A stretch of 64,000 nucleotides of DNA from Bacteroidota bacterium (lineage in GTDB: Bacteria > Bacteroidota > Ignavibacteria > Ignavibacteriales > Ignavibacteriaceae), in assembly GCA_021777835.1 (NCBI GenBank), contig JAJYDC010000005.1:62001-126000 (forward strand), written 5' to 3'. Positions 35,106 through 43,914 of the stretch are shown here, piece by piece (position 1 is the stretch's first letter; each line of letters starts with the position of its first letter). The notes under the pieces were generated by a model. That model was not told the DNA's origin. It saw only the letters and a list, made by a program, of their open reading frames with translations, and searched no databases. The position numbers and the translations under genes were made by a program.

Positions 35106-35127
35106 ACCCCAGGCTGAAGCCTGGGGT
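35106..35127. repeat. GGCT-GA-AGCC palindrome, copy 2
   Basis: ACCCCAGGCT at 35106-35115, GA, then AGCCTGGGGT: a perfect 10-bp stem, the longest copy of this family here. Confidence 0.8.
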
Positions 35128-35189
35128 TAATGGTGAAGAAATACAAGGACAAGTAGGAGTAGATGTGTGCCAGGAATTTTTTAGAAGTT

Positions 35190-35205
35190 AGGGGCTAAAG
35201 CCCCT
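35190..35205. repeat. GGGCT-AA-AGCCC palindrome, copy 3
   Basis: AGGGGCT-AA-AGCCCCT, perfect 7-bp stem. Confidence 0.75.
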
Positions 35206-35289
35206 CGTGTTTTGGATGTTAGTTTTTTCATTTTAAAATGTGGGATGCTTAAGGAAGTTTCACTTATTACTCTTTAGTTGTAACTAATT

Positions 35290-35390
35290 GGGGTGAAGCT
35301 TTTTGGGGGATTATCTGTCATATTTCTCAGACTGATAGTCTGGGCTACAGAGGAGGAAGAATTCACAGACTAATAGTCTGGGCTACGGGG
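35290..35390. repeat. Repeat unit U2 plus a further CCCAGAC-type palindrome
   Basis: A diverged copy of U1 (TTTTTGGGGGATTAT, palindrome CTCAGAC-TGATA-GTCTGGG at 35326-35344) is followed by a third palindrome CACAGAC-TAATA-GTCTGGG at 35364-35382. All three copies continue GCTAC(G/A)G. Confidence 0.75.
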
Positions 35391-35554
35391 GAGGAATGAG
35401 GGAGCAAGAATTTATAATGTGAGGTAACATGAACTGAACAATATTATCTTTAAGGATAATATCAGTCATATTGAATTGCATCATAGGGTATAGGGGAAAA
35501 TAAAGAGCACAATAATATGTTCTCTGAATTACTTTTGGATTTTATGAGAGCAGC

Positions 35555-35749
35555 TTACAGTTTTGCAATAATTTCAATGAAAAATATCTCTAAGCCAAAA
35601 GCTAAGACCACAACAATTCCTGTAATAATGCGCCTCTTTACTATATCTCTTCTTCTAATTTCAGTAAAATCTAAATGATTAGATTCTCTTTCCCTTAAAT
35701 AATCGCCATCTGTAATTGACCATTTTTTACCGGTAGATTGTTCAGTCAT
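35555..35749 (-). CDS. Small single-pass membrane protein, function unknown
   Basis: 64 residues. A polar, charged N-terminus (1-40, with RERESNHLDFTEIRRRDIVKRR) is followed by one transmembrane helix (about 41-61, IITGIVVVLAFGLEIFFIEII). AAAGGA lies six bases before the ATG. The charge pattern predicts the N-terminus inside and the C-terminus outside. I recognise no family. It stands alone between the repeat region and the signalling cluster, divergent from the histidine kinase gene. Confidence 0.6.
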   Translation of the reverse strand: MTEQSTGKKWSITDGDYLRERESNHLDFTEIRRRDIVKRRIITGIVVVLAFGLEIFFIEIIAKL

Positions 35750-36012
35750 ACGTTTTCCTTTGACTATTTATGATTATAAGTATTGAAATTTCAGCTTATA
35801 TTATTACTAATATTTACAGAATAAAGGGAACCAGGGACTAATATCATGCCATTCGCATTTTAGGTAAAATATTCACAATTCTCATAAATGATCGGAAAAA
35901 ATTACCTGGTAATGGGTAAAAATTGCCTGGGAATTTATTTTACAGGCAAATAAAAAAATTTAGCTATAAATTGAATTAGTCTTAAAAACATCATATTTTG
36001 CGCCGGAAATCA

Positions 36013-37626
36013 ATGCTTAAAATTATTTACGACACAATAGAAATTATTTGCAGATCAAGCGGAAGCTGTGGCAGCATCGTTTTGAGTGAGAGAGACTCTT
36101 CTTATGAAGTTCTAGCTTATTACTATGAAAAAGGATTTTCCCCAAACGAAATCAACCAATCAATTATTAATTCTTTAAGGAAAGAACAGCTAAGCCTTTC
36201 TGAGCAAACGTCTTCTAAAGTGCTGACAGATTTGCTAAGAACCGAAAAACTAAAATCTTTTTATTTTCATCCTTTTCGTAAGCAAGCTGAGAATGACACC
36301 GTTTATGCCTTAGTTCTTTTATCATCAAAGTTAAATTTCTATACTAAGTCTAAGGCTAAAACAATAGACCTAATTGCAGGTCTATTACAAAGTCAATTAG
36401 AGACAATAGGAAATAAAGCTATTCATCAAGGAACTCATAAACCTGAAAATGCAACATCCGACGACTATAAAAACAAATTAGAGACTGTAAAAAAAATAGC
36501 AGGCGAGTTTATTTTCCTTCTAAATAAAGAAGGTTACTTTGCAGAGGTAAATCCATACGGAGCATCATCGCTTGATTACGATGCAGCAGAGATTATAGGC
36601 AAACACTTTACGGATTTAGTATCGAGGAAAGAGCAAGCAAATTCGGCTAAATCATTTCAGCAAATATTGAAGAGGAAAAAAGCAGTATCATTTGAAACAA
36701 TTTTTATCTCAAAATTCGGAAACGAAATACGTTATGAAATTAAGTGTAAGCCTTTATATAAAGACGATGAATTAACCGGAGTTATCGGTACCGGGAGAAA
36801 TATTTCAGAACTAAGAATGTATGAAGACAAATTAAATGATTTAGAGACAAAGTTAAAAGAAGCGCAAAGAATCATTGCAATAGAGAGGCAGAGATCAAAA
36901 AGGCAAAAATCCTTTTTGGATGAAATGAATAATATGAAGAGCGACTTCGTTTCAAATATTTCGCATGAATTAAGAACTCCGCTTGCTTCAATTATTGGGT
37001 TCTCTGAAACTATTACTTCAGACTCAAGTATGCCGGATGAAATGAAAACTGAGTTCATCAATATAATACTTAATGAAGGGAAGCGGCTTGCAAAGCTAGT
37101 AAACGACCTGCTTGACATCTCTCGATTTGAAGACGATAATATATTTGTTGTTAAATCCGAATTCGACATAATAGCAGTTTTAAAAGAGGTAATAAATCTA
37201 AATCGCAGCGCTATCAATAAAAAAAATATTACTCTAACAAGTGAAATATTCGACGAAAATATTATTTTAAATGCCGACAAAGGAAAAATTTTTCTAGTAC
37301 TTGATAGCATAATCAAAAATGCTATAAAACAGACTCAAAATAACGGGAGGATAATTATTACTGCTCAAAGCCTTTATAAAGAATTTGAAATAACTGTAAG
37401 CGATACAGGTGTCGGAATACCTGAAACCGATTTGCATTCAATATTCAAAAAATTTCAGCGCGTAAAATTCCTAGACCAAACCCCGGAGGATACCGGACTT
37501 AACTTGGTTTTTATAAAACAAATTGTAGATTTGCATAAAGGATTTATTGCTATTCAGAGTGAAATTAATAAAGGCACAACAGTTATAATTAAATTACCAA
37601 GAGATTTAACGAGTTCAATAAATTAA
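36013..37626 (+). CDS. GAF/PAS sensor histidine kinase
   Basis: 537 residues. A GAF-like domain lies at about 5-140, a PAS domain at about 150-270 (FIFLLNKEGYFAEVNPYGAS, GVIGTGRNISELR), then a coiled coil (270-310), HisKA with FVSNISHELRTPLASIIG (phospho-acceptor His about 318) and HATPase_c with NAIKQTQ and VSDTGVGIPETD. There is no transmembrane helix, so sensing is cytosolic. A TTG at 35998 would add five residues, but no ribosome-binding site precedes it, and GGAA stands before the ATG. The response regulator gene begins nine bases downstream, so they form a two-component pair. Confidence 0.9.
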   Translation: MLKIIYDTIEIICRSSGSCGSIVLSERDSSYEVLAYYYEKGFSPNEINQSIINSLRKEQLSLSEQTSSKVLTDLLRTEKLKSFYFHPFRKQAENDTVYALVLLSSKLNFYTKSKAKTIDLIAGLLQSQLETIGNKAIHQGTHKPENATSDDYKNKLETVKKIAGEFIFLLNKEGYFAEVNPYGASSLDYDAAEIIGKHFTDLVSRKEQANSAKSFQQILKRKKAVSFETIFISKFGNEIRYEIKCKPLYKDDELTGVIGTGRNISELRMYEDKLNDLETKLKEAQRIIAIERQRSKRQKSFLDEMNNMKSDFVSNISHELRTPLASIIGFSETITSDSSMPDEMKTEFINIILNEGKRLAKLVNDLLDISRFEDDNIFVVKSEFDIIAVLKEVINLNRSAINKKNITLTSEIFDENIILNADKGKIFLVLDSIIKNAIKQTQNNGRIIITAQSLYKEFEITVSDTGVGIPETDLHSIFKKFQRVKFLDQTPEDTGLNLVFIKQIVDLHKGFIAIQSEINKGTTVIIKLPRDLTSSIN

Positions 37627-37635
37627 GGAATAATA

Positions 37636-39018
37636 GTGAACAAATTAATCTTCATAGTAGATGACGAACTTGCAATATCAAAACTTTTATCTTACTGGGT
37701 AAAAGAAAAATGGAAGTATGATATAGAGGTATTTAATAACGGCGAAGACGTCCTCAAGCGATTGAGCGCTAAACCCGACTTAATACTTCTTGACATAATG
37801 CTTCCCGGGATGAACGGTATAGAAATCCTAAAAAAAGTAAAGCAGTACGATGAAAATCTTCCGGTTATAATCTTGTCTGCTCAAGGAAGTATAGAAGTTG
37901 CGGTTGAAGCACTAAAGTATGGGGCATTTGATTATTTCCCAAAGCCAATAGATACTCAGAGGCTTGAACCAGCAATCAAGAATGCGGTTAAGAGTTATGA
38001 TCTTACAAAAGAAATAGAAAATCTAAGAGAGAACGTTAAAAAGGAATACAGTTTTGATAATATAATTTCTGCCGACGGTAAAATGCAGGATGTATTTAAG
38101 TTAGTATCTAAGATTTTGAATAATGATATTACAGTACTCATTCATGGTGAAAGCGGAACAGGCAAAGAATTAGTAGCCCGGGCAATACATTATAACGGAA
38201 AAAGAAAAGACAATCCGTTTATAGTAGTAAACTGCGCATCAATTCCGCGCGAGCTATTAGAGAGTGAATTATTCGGACACGAGAGAGGATCCTTTACCGG
38301 TGCACATCAACGTAAACTAGGTAAGTTTGAGATTGCTAACGGAGGAACTCTGTTTCTTGATGAGGTCGGCGAACTTGAAATGCTGCTTCAAGCAAAACTG
38401 CTTCGTGTAATCCAGGAAAGAGAATTTGAAAGAGTCGGCGGTACAGAACTAATTAAAACTGATGTTAGAATTCTTTCTGCTACTAATCGCGACTTAAAGA
38501 AAGCAGTAGACGAGAAGAACTTCCGCGAAGATCTATTTTATAGATTAAATTCTTTTCCAATAAATATTCCTCCATTGCGACAGCGCAGAGGAGATATTTT
38601 AGTCTTAGCACAGCACTTCCTCGATACATTTAACAAGAAATTAGGTAAAAGTATAAAAGGGTTCTCAAAGAAGGCAATCAAGTTAATATATGAATATAAT
38701 TGGCCGGGGAATATTCGTGAAATGGAAAATACAATAGAACGATGCATGATTATAACCGAAAAAGATATCATTGATATTGATGATTTGCCTGTGCATATTA
38801 AAATGTCTGAAACTTCAGGTACAGTGGAACTGGACAATCCGCTGTTTGGTGATGAAAATGTTATTCCTTTTGAGAAACTGAAAGAGGAATCGATCAGGCA
38901 TGCATTGAAAGTAACTAACGGAAATATAGTTGAAGCTGCAAAAAAGCTTCAACTTGGGCGAGCAACCATTTACAGACTAATGGAAAAATATAAAATAGAA
39001 AACCGCTCAATTGAATAA
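37636..39018 (+). CDS. NtrC-family sigma-54-dependent response regulator
   Basis: 460 residues. The receiver domain (1-120) has the phospho-acceptor Asp in LLDIMLPGMNG; the AAA+ domain (about 140-380) has Walker A HGESGTGKE (about 171), the sigma-54 contact loop GSFTGA (about 217; consensus GAFTGA, so Ala to Ser) and LFLDEVGE; the Fis-type helix-turn-helix ends the protein (GNIVEAAKKLQLGRATIYRLMEK). It activates sigma-54 promoters by ATP hydrolysis after phosphorylation by the kinase directly upstream. The start is GTG at 37636 with AAGGA eight bases upstream. The targets are not evident from this window. Confidence 0.95.
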   Translation: MNKLIFIVDDELAISKLLSYWVKEKWKYDIEVFNNGEDVLKRLSAKPDLILLDIMLPGMNGIEILKKVKQYDENLPVIILSAQGSIEVAVEALKYGAFDYFPKPIDTQRLEPAIKNAVKSYDLTKEIENLRENVKKEYSFDNIISADGKMQDVFKLVSKILNNDITVLIHGESGTGKELVARAIHYNGKRKDNPFIVVNCASIPRELLESELFGHERGSFTGAHQRKLGKFEIANGGTLFLDEVGELEMLLQAKLLRVIQEREFERVGGTELIKTDVRILSATNRDLKKAVDEKNFREDLFYRLNSFPINIPPLRQRRGDILVLAQHFLDTFNKKLGKSIKGFSKKAIKLIYEYNWPGNIREMENTIERCMIITEKDIIDIDDLPVHIKMSETSGTVELDNPLFGDENVIPFEKLKEESIRHALKVTNGNIVEAAKKLQLGRATIYRLMEKYKIENRSIE

Positions 39019-39048
39019 ACAACATTATAATAATTATAGGTTCTAAAT

Positions 39049-39387
39049 ATGGATTTCATTAAAGAAACGATAAATGACATTGTAGTAGAGACCGTAAACT
39101 TAACCAGAGCAACTTTAAAGGAAGCTGAAGAATTTAAGAAAACACTCGGATTTGAAATAGAATTAGGCGCAAGGAAAATTATAGTCGATCTAACCGAATG
39201 TGAATTTATCGACTCTACTTTTCTAGGAGCATTAGTCATTTCACTAAAAAAAATGACTGCGCTAGGCGGAGACTTACGACTTGTTGGATTTCAGCCGGCA
39301 GTCCATTCAATGTTTGAACTGACAAGAATGTACCGTGTCTTTGAAGCTTTCAAAACTAAAAAGGAAGCCATAGAGAGCTTCAAATAG
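39049..39387 (+). CDS. STAS-domain anti-sigma factor antagonist
   Basis: 112 residues, single STAS domain. IIVDLTECEFIDSTFLGALV holds the phosphorylatable Ser56 in the DST position, as in SpoIIAA/RsbV; GGDLRLVGFQPAVHSMFELT is the later helix. Unphosphorylated proteins of this type bind an anti-sigma kinase and free its sigma factor. The PP2C phosphatase encoded 53 bases downstream is the natural partner that removes the phosphate. The anti-sigma kinase itself is not in the cluster; the upstream histidine kinase is not of the HATPase-only RsbW type. Confidence 0.92.
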   Translation: MDFIKETINDIVVETVNLTRATLKEAEEFKKTLGFEIELGARKIIVDLTECEFIDSTFLGALVISLKKMTALGGDLRLVGFQPAVHSMFELTRMYRVFEAFKTKKEAIESFK

Positions 39388-39440
39388 TCAGAAGTGTGAA
39401 ATGATTTTAGGATAATTTTCCGGGGTAGTGAAAACGTACT

Positions 39441-41006
39441 ATGAAGAATTTTGAAAATAAATCTATCCTTATCGTTGACGATGACATTACAATTAGAAAA
39501 ATTATAAGCCATCATCTAAAAAACGTAGAATATTCTGTTTATGAAGCAGAAAGTGCTCAACAAGGATTTGATCAATTAGCAAAAAATAAAATTGATCTAG
39601 TACTTTGCGACGTTACAATGACAGAAATGGATGGGTTTTCTTTCTGCAAGAAAGTAAGGGAAAACGAAAACTACCGGGTCTTGCCTTTCATATTTGTTAC
39701 CGCAAAAAGCTCAATGGAAGACAAATCAAAAGCACTTGAGGTCGGCGGTGACGATATTATAACAAAGCCATTCAATGTAGATGAATTGATCCTCAAAGTC
39801 CAATCTCTTATACGCCGCTCGGATATTTATAAAGTTTATGGAGTTAAAAAGAATTTAGAGCAGTCTTTTTCAGAGAGTACAGTTAAAATTCTATTAGTTG
39901 ACGATGACTCAACGCTTGCAAAGCTTTTTCAATATAATTTGAACAAGGCGGGTTTTGAGTGTGAAACTGCTTCCAACCCTGAAGAAGGATTCATTAAGGC
40001 AAAAAAGAATATTCCAGATTTAATTATTTCAGATATAATGATGCCCGATATAGATGGATTTCAGTTTCGAAAAATGCTGCTTGCAGAACCGCAACTTAAA
40101 GCAATCCCGTTTGTTTTCTTAACCTCAAAGAGTGAAGAAGATGATATTTTAGTAGGATACGATCTTGGAATAACGGACTACGTATTGAAAACCGCAGGCC
40201 CTCGAGTGGTTGTTGCAAAGGTAAGCGCAATAATTAAAAGCCTGGGGAAGGAAAGGCAAAAGATTGTCAGCGAACTTCATCATGCAGCAGATTCGTTACG
40301 TATAAAAGTAGTTCCTGAAAACTTTCCAACATTTGCAGGCTTTGAAATAAAACATTGGCATCAGCCATTTCAGGGAATTCCCGGAGGCGATTTTATAGAT
40401 TATTTTTCACTGGATGAAAATAATCTTGCTGTAATACTTGGTGATGTTATGGGTAAGAAATGGGGGGCATGGTATTTCGCATTTGCATATGCCGGTTATG
40501 TAAGAAGTGCCATAAGAGTTGCACTAGAAACGACAAAGGAATTTATTCCGAGTCAACTTTTGCAGCAAGTAAATAAATCTGTTTATCAAGATGCCAAAAT
40601 TTCTGAAGTATTTGCTACACTATCGATTGTAATTATAAACAATAAGTCAAACTCCTTAAAATATAGTGGAGCAGGAGATTTGCCTATAATATATAAGAAC
40701 GGAATTACAGGCGAGGTTAAAAAGCTACAGTCCAATGGATTGCTGCTCGGCTTTGTAGAGCAGGGAAATTATCAAGACATATCCTTTACATTTGGAAAGA
40801 ACGATTCAATTTTTATGGTAACGGATGGCATTATCGAGTCAAGAAATACTGCCGGAGAACAATTCGGTTCCGTCAAGCTAGCCGAAATAATAAAGGATAT
40901 AAATTCAGAAACAGATGCTCTTGAGGAGATTAAAAAAGAATTTAGACTTTTCACAAATGACAAATTCGAAGACGACGTAAGTTTAATTTCAATTTGCTTA
41001 AAGTAA
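39441..41006 (+). CDS. Dual-receiver PP2C (SpoIIE/RsbU-type) phosphatase
   Basis: 521 residues. Two receiver domains lie in tandem, REC1 about 8-125 (phospho-Asp in VLCDVTMTEMDG) and REC2 about 148-270 (IISDIMMPDIDG). They are followed by a SpoIIE-type PP2C phosphatase, about 300-521, with metal-binding GGDFIDYF and LGDVMGKKWGAW, and VTDGIIESRN near the end. Such proteins dephosphorylate a STAS antagonist when their receivers are phosphorylated. The STAS gene just upstream is the likely substrate. It ends 39 bases from the convergent prfA. Confidence 0.92.
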   Translation: MKNFENKSILIVDDDITIRKIISHHLKNVEYSVYEAESAQQGFDQLAKNKIDLVLCDVTMTEMDGFSFCKKVRENENYRVLPFIFVTAKSSMEDKSKALEVGGDDIITKPFNVDELILKVQSLIRRSDIYKVYGVKKNLEQSFSESTVKILLVDDDSTLAKLFQYNLNKAGFECETASNPEEGFIKAKKNIPDLIISDIMMPDIDGFQFRKMLLAEPQLKAIPFVFLTSKSEEDDILVGYDLGITDYVLKTAGPRVVVAKVSAIIKSLGKERQKIVSELHHAADSLRIKVVPENFPTFAGFEIKHWHQPFQGIPGGDFIDYFSLDENNLAVILGDVMGKKWGAWYFAFAYAGYVRSAIRVALETTKEFIPSQLLQQVNKSVYQDAKISEVFATLSIVIINNKSNSLKYSGAGDLPIIYKNGITGEVKKLQSNGLLLGFVEQGNYQDISFTFGKNDSIFMVTDGIIESRNTAGEQFGSVKLAEIIKDINSETDALEEIKKEFRLFTNDKFEDDVSLISICLK

Positions 41007-41045
41007 TTTGCAATTCGGGGAATGGTGTGAAAGTGAATATAAAGA

Positions 41046-42125
41046 TTAGGCTTCTGTAGTAGCCTGAAGTTTTTCCGCACGGTCTGCAATTTTTAACTGT
41101 TCAATAAGTTCGTGAAGATCGCCTTCCATAATATTCGAGAGGTTGTAAAGAGTTAAACCAATTCTATGGTCAGTAACCCTATTCTGCGGATAGTTATAAG
41201 TTCTGATTTTATCACTTCTGTCTCCGCTTCTAACCATTGATTTTCTTTGAGCAGAGATTTCAGCATTTTGTTCCTTTAGTTTCGCGTCATACAAACGAGC
41301 ACGCAAGACCTTCATAGCCTTTTGGCGATTTTTCAATTGAGATCTTTCATCCTGGCATTGAACAACAATCCCCGTGGGAATATGAATAATTCGTACGGCA
41401 GTTTCAACCTTGTTAACATTTTGTCCGCCTGCTCCTCCGGATCTAAATATATCTATTCTAAGTTCATTTGGATTTATCTCTACTTGCACATCTTCAGCTT
41501 CGGGGAGGACAGCAACAGACGCGGCAGAGGTATGTACACGTCCATTAGCCTCGGTAGAGGGCACTCGTTGCACGCGATGAACACCGCTTTCAAACTTTAA
41601 TTCGCTAAAGACATTTGCGCCGCTTACCGAACAGACAACTTCTTTAATACCGCCTAAACCAGTGTCGTTTATATCGATTAAATCGACTTTCCATCCCTTA
41701 GTCTCAGCATAGCGAGAGTACATTCTGAACAATTCACCGGCAAACAATGCAGCCTCTTCTCCTCCGGTGCCGGCGCGGATTTCCATAATTATATCTTTAT
41801 TATCATTAGGATCTTTAGGTAACAGAAGAAATTTTATTTCTTCTTCCAGCTTAAATCTTTCATTTTGAAGCTCGAAAAGTTCATTCTTTGCGTAGTCAAT
41901 TAGCTCCTTATCCACGCCATCATAAATTATTTGGTTATCGTCTTCTATATTTTTAATTACTAAAGTATACTTATCAAAGGCAGTAATAATATTGATAAGG
42001 TCGCTTCTCTCTTTACTAAGGGCGACAATCTTATCACGGTCATTCATGTAAGAAGGGTCGGAAAGTTGTTGATTTATTTTATCAAATCTTTCCTTAATTC
42101 TATTTAATTTTTCAATCAATTCCAT
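41046..42125 (-). CDS. prfA: Peptide chain release factor 1
   Basis: 359 residues. The GGQ peptidyl-hydrolysis motif is in [10 protein letters not shown], and [14 protein letters not shown] carries the PxT-type stop-codon anticodon that marks RF1 (UAA/UAG) rather than RF2 (SPF). No programmed frameshift is present, again as expected for RF1. It is transcribed alone and is convergent with the phosphatase gene. Confidence 0.96.
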   Translation of the reverse strand: MELIEKLNRIKERFDKINQQLSDPSYMNDRDKIVALSKERSDLINIITAFDKYTLVIKNIEDDNQIIYDGVDKELIDYAKNELFELQNERFKLEEEIKFLLLPKDPNDNKDIIMEIRAGTGGEEAALFAGELFRMYSRYAETKGWKVDLIDINDTGLGGIKEVVCSVSGANVFSELKFESGVHRVQRVPSTEANGRVHTSAASVAVLPEAEDVQVEINPNELRIDIFRSGGAGGQNVNKVETAVRIIHIPTGIVVQCQDERSQLKNRQKAMKVLRARLYDAKLKEQNAEISAQRKSMVRSGDRSDKIRTYNYPQNRVTDHRIGLTLYNLSNIMEGDLHELIEQLKIADRAEKLQATTEA

Positions 42126-42339
42126 TTAAGCTTCAAATTTTGTGCGGCAAATATAGCAAAGAGCCGCGTGAAAATCTAAGTGCTTATTTTTGAACTTCTG
42201 ATATTGGATTGAATAACGGATGTAAGATGATTGCTTAATACAGTTATCTTTTAATATCTGATTTTTATGGCAACAAATTCAGAATATTGAGAAAGCTTTC
42301 TAGAAATTTCATGAAATGCTGATCGGAAAATATCCTAAG

Positions 42340-43638
42340 TTATTTTGATAATATTTTATTTATAACGGATTTACCACTCATCAACTCATATAAAAATAGA
42401 GATAAAACCGGAACGTACTCGAACAACAGAACCAGATTGTATTCTTTCCAAACGCCGTAAAGTTGATAATTTATAATTGTAAAGACTGTCAGGCTAATTA
42501 AGCTAGTAAATGCGATACCGCTCCATTTTGGAATAAACGGAAGCAAAATTAACAGCCAGCTTAAATACCATGGGTGAACTACAGGTGAAAAGATAAAAAG
42601 TAGAAAAAGCGATAAGTATATTTTGACACCAAAATCCTTTTTACTCAAAATTACAGGTAGGTAAGAAATAAGAAGCAATGCAGCGCAAATAAGTCTGGTT
42701 CTTTGATTATCCCGAATGAATGAATCAAGTATGTCAAAGATTATTCCGTTGAAAGTCCAATTTTCGGTAAACTTCATCAGAGCCTGAAACGGCGAGCCTG
42801 AAAATATAAAAGGTAGATACATCAAGGCAGTTATTGCCAACGGGATAACGATAGCTTTTATTCTTTCCCGGAAAGTCTTTTCATTAAAAAATATTATAGG
42901 GAGCAGAATTAATCCTAATGGTTTAACGCATATTGATAAGCCTATAAAAAAATAACTCCAGTTTTTCTTATTACTTATATAAAAGTAGATTGCAAATACT
43001 AGAAGAGGAAGCCCAAATCCATCAACGTGCGCATCAATAAAGAATTGAAATAGCGGAAGGGGAGACAATGCATAAATCAAAATATTTTTATAGTCCAAAT
43101 TCAGCTTTTTAATAATTAAGTATATTCCGAATATTGTCATGATATCAAATAGGAAAAGAAGCAGTTTTATTCCTATAAAACTTTCGCCGCCAATTTTGTA
43201 CGAAAGATAGAAAAGAAATTGTGCGAGCGGGGGATAAATAGTTTTCATTTCAGGATAATTTACCAGTGCAGGAAGAATTGAAGAATGAAGTTTTGCAAGG
43301 GCAATATTATCAGGTGCAAATTCATATGGATTTATTCCGCTTGCCATTACTTTACCATCCCATACGTATCTATAATAATCATCAGAGCCAATCGGGTGAA
43401 GGGAAATTAGGGCTGTTCGCAGAATTAAGGCTAAAGCAATAAGGCTAAAAATATAACCAGCCGGAATCTTATATTTTAAAATAAACCAACAAATTAGTAC
43501 ATAAAGAATAGAAGATGCTAAATATACAATTGCGTAGTTTATCACCGGTTTGTAGGTAAGAGCCGCAAAAAGTAAAAACAGAAGCGCAAAAACAATTGTA
43601 AGCGATATAAAGTAGAATTTATGGATTTTCTTCATCAT
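42340..43638 (-). CDS. Multi-pass membrane glycosyltransferase (GT87/mannosyltransferase-like)
   Basis: 432 residues from the ATG at 43638 (an upstream in-frame ATG at 43701 gives an unlikely N-terminus). About ten or eleven transmembrane helices. SDDYYRYVWDGKVMASGINPYEFAPD, a lumenal acidic loop after the second or third helix, is the hallmark of GT-C enzymes that use polyprenyl-phosphate mannose or a similar donor; YPPLAQFLFY and HVDGFGLPLLVFA also fit. It probably adds a sugar to a lipid-linked glycan at the membrane. It stands alone, 213 bases downstream of prfA. Confidence 0.8.
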   Translation of the reverse strand: MMKKIHKFYFISLTIVFALLFLLFAALTYKPVINYAIVYLASSILYVLICWFILKYKIPAGYIFSLIALALILRTALISLHPIGSDDYYRYVWDGKVMASGINPYEFAPDNIALAKLHSSILPALVNYPEMKTIYPPLAQFLFYLSYKIGGESFIGIKLLLFLFDIMTIFGIYLIIKKLNLDYKNILIYALSPLPLFQFFIDAHVDGFGLPLLVFAIYFYISNKKNWSYFFIGLSICVKPLGLILLPIIFFNEKTFRERIKAIVIPLAITALMYLPFIFSGSPFQALMKFTENWTFNGIIFDILDSFIRDNQRTRLICAALLLISYLPVILSKKDFGVKIYLSLFLLFIFSPVVHPWYLSWLLILLPFIPKWSGIAFTSLISLTVFTIINYQLYGVWKEYNLVLLFEYVPVLSLFLYELMSGKSVINKILSK

Positions 43639-43914
43639 GTTATTCTTTATTATGATTAATAAAATAATCAAAAGCTTAATAAAGCCAAAGGAACAATGCA
43701 AATTGACAGATAAGTTACATGAATGTCTGTACTTCTAAATAAATCTTTGTGCAGTAATAAAAATCATTAATAATTGAGTCGAATAAGGTAAGAAACAGTA
43801 TGTATGGGAAATCAATTAAAATTAAAAGCATTTTTTTCGATAATGAATTAGGATTCTTCCGCAAAAAGGAGAATTACGAGTAAATAACTGCAATTAGAGC
43901 GAAAAACAAGCTGA

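Larger units (their letters stand above)
34125..35554. other. Long non-coding region rich in palindromic repeats
   Basis: About 1.4 kb. The left half holds a 10-bp inverted repeat pair (34445-34454 and 34541-34550). The right half (34957-35390) carries two palindrome families: CCCAGAC-TAATA-GTCTGGG type (three copies) and GGGCT-AA-AGCCC type (three copies). A short open frame at 34366-34551 overlaps the inverted repeat and is not protein-like. Confidence 0.75.

Noticed and set aside
36732-37316. 194-codon minus-strand frame
   Set aside because: It is antisense to the PAS/HisKA part of the histidine kinase; Ser/Phe/Ile-rich composition is typical of a shadow frame.
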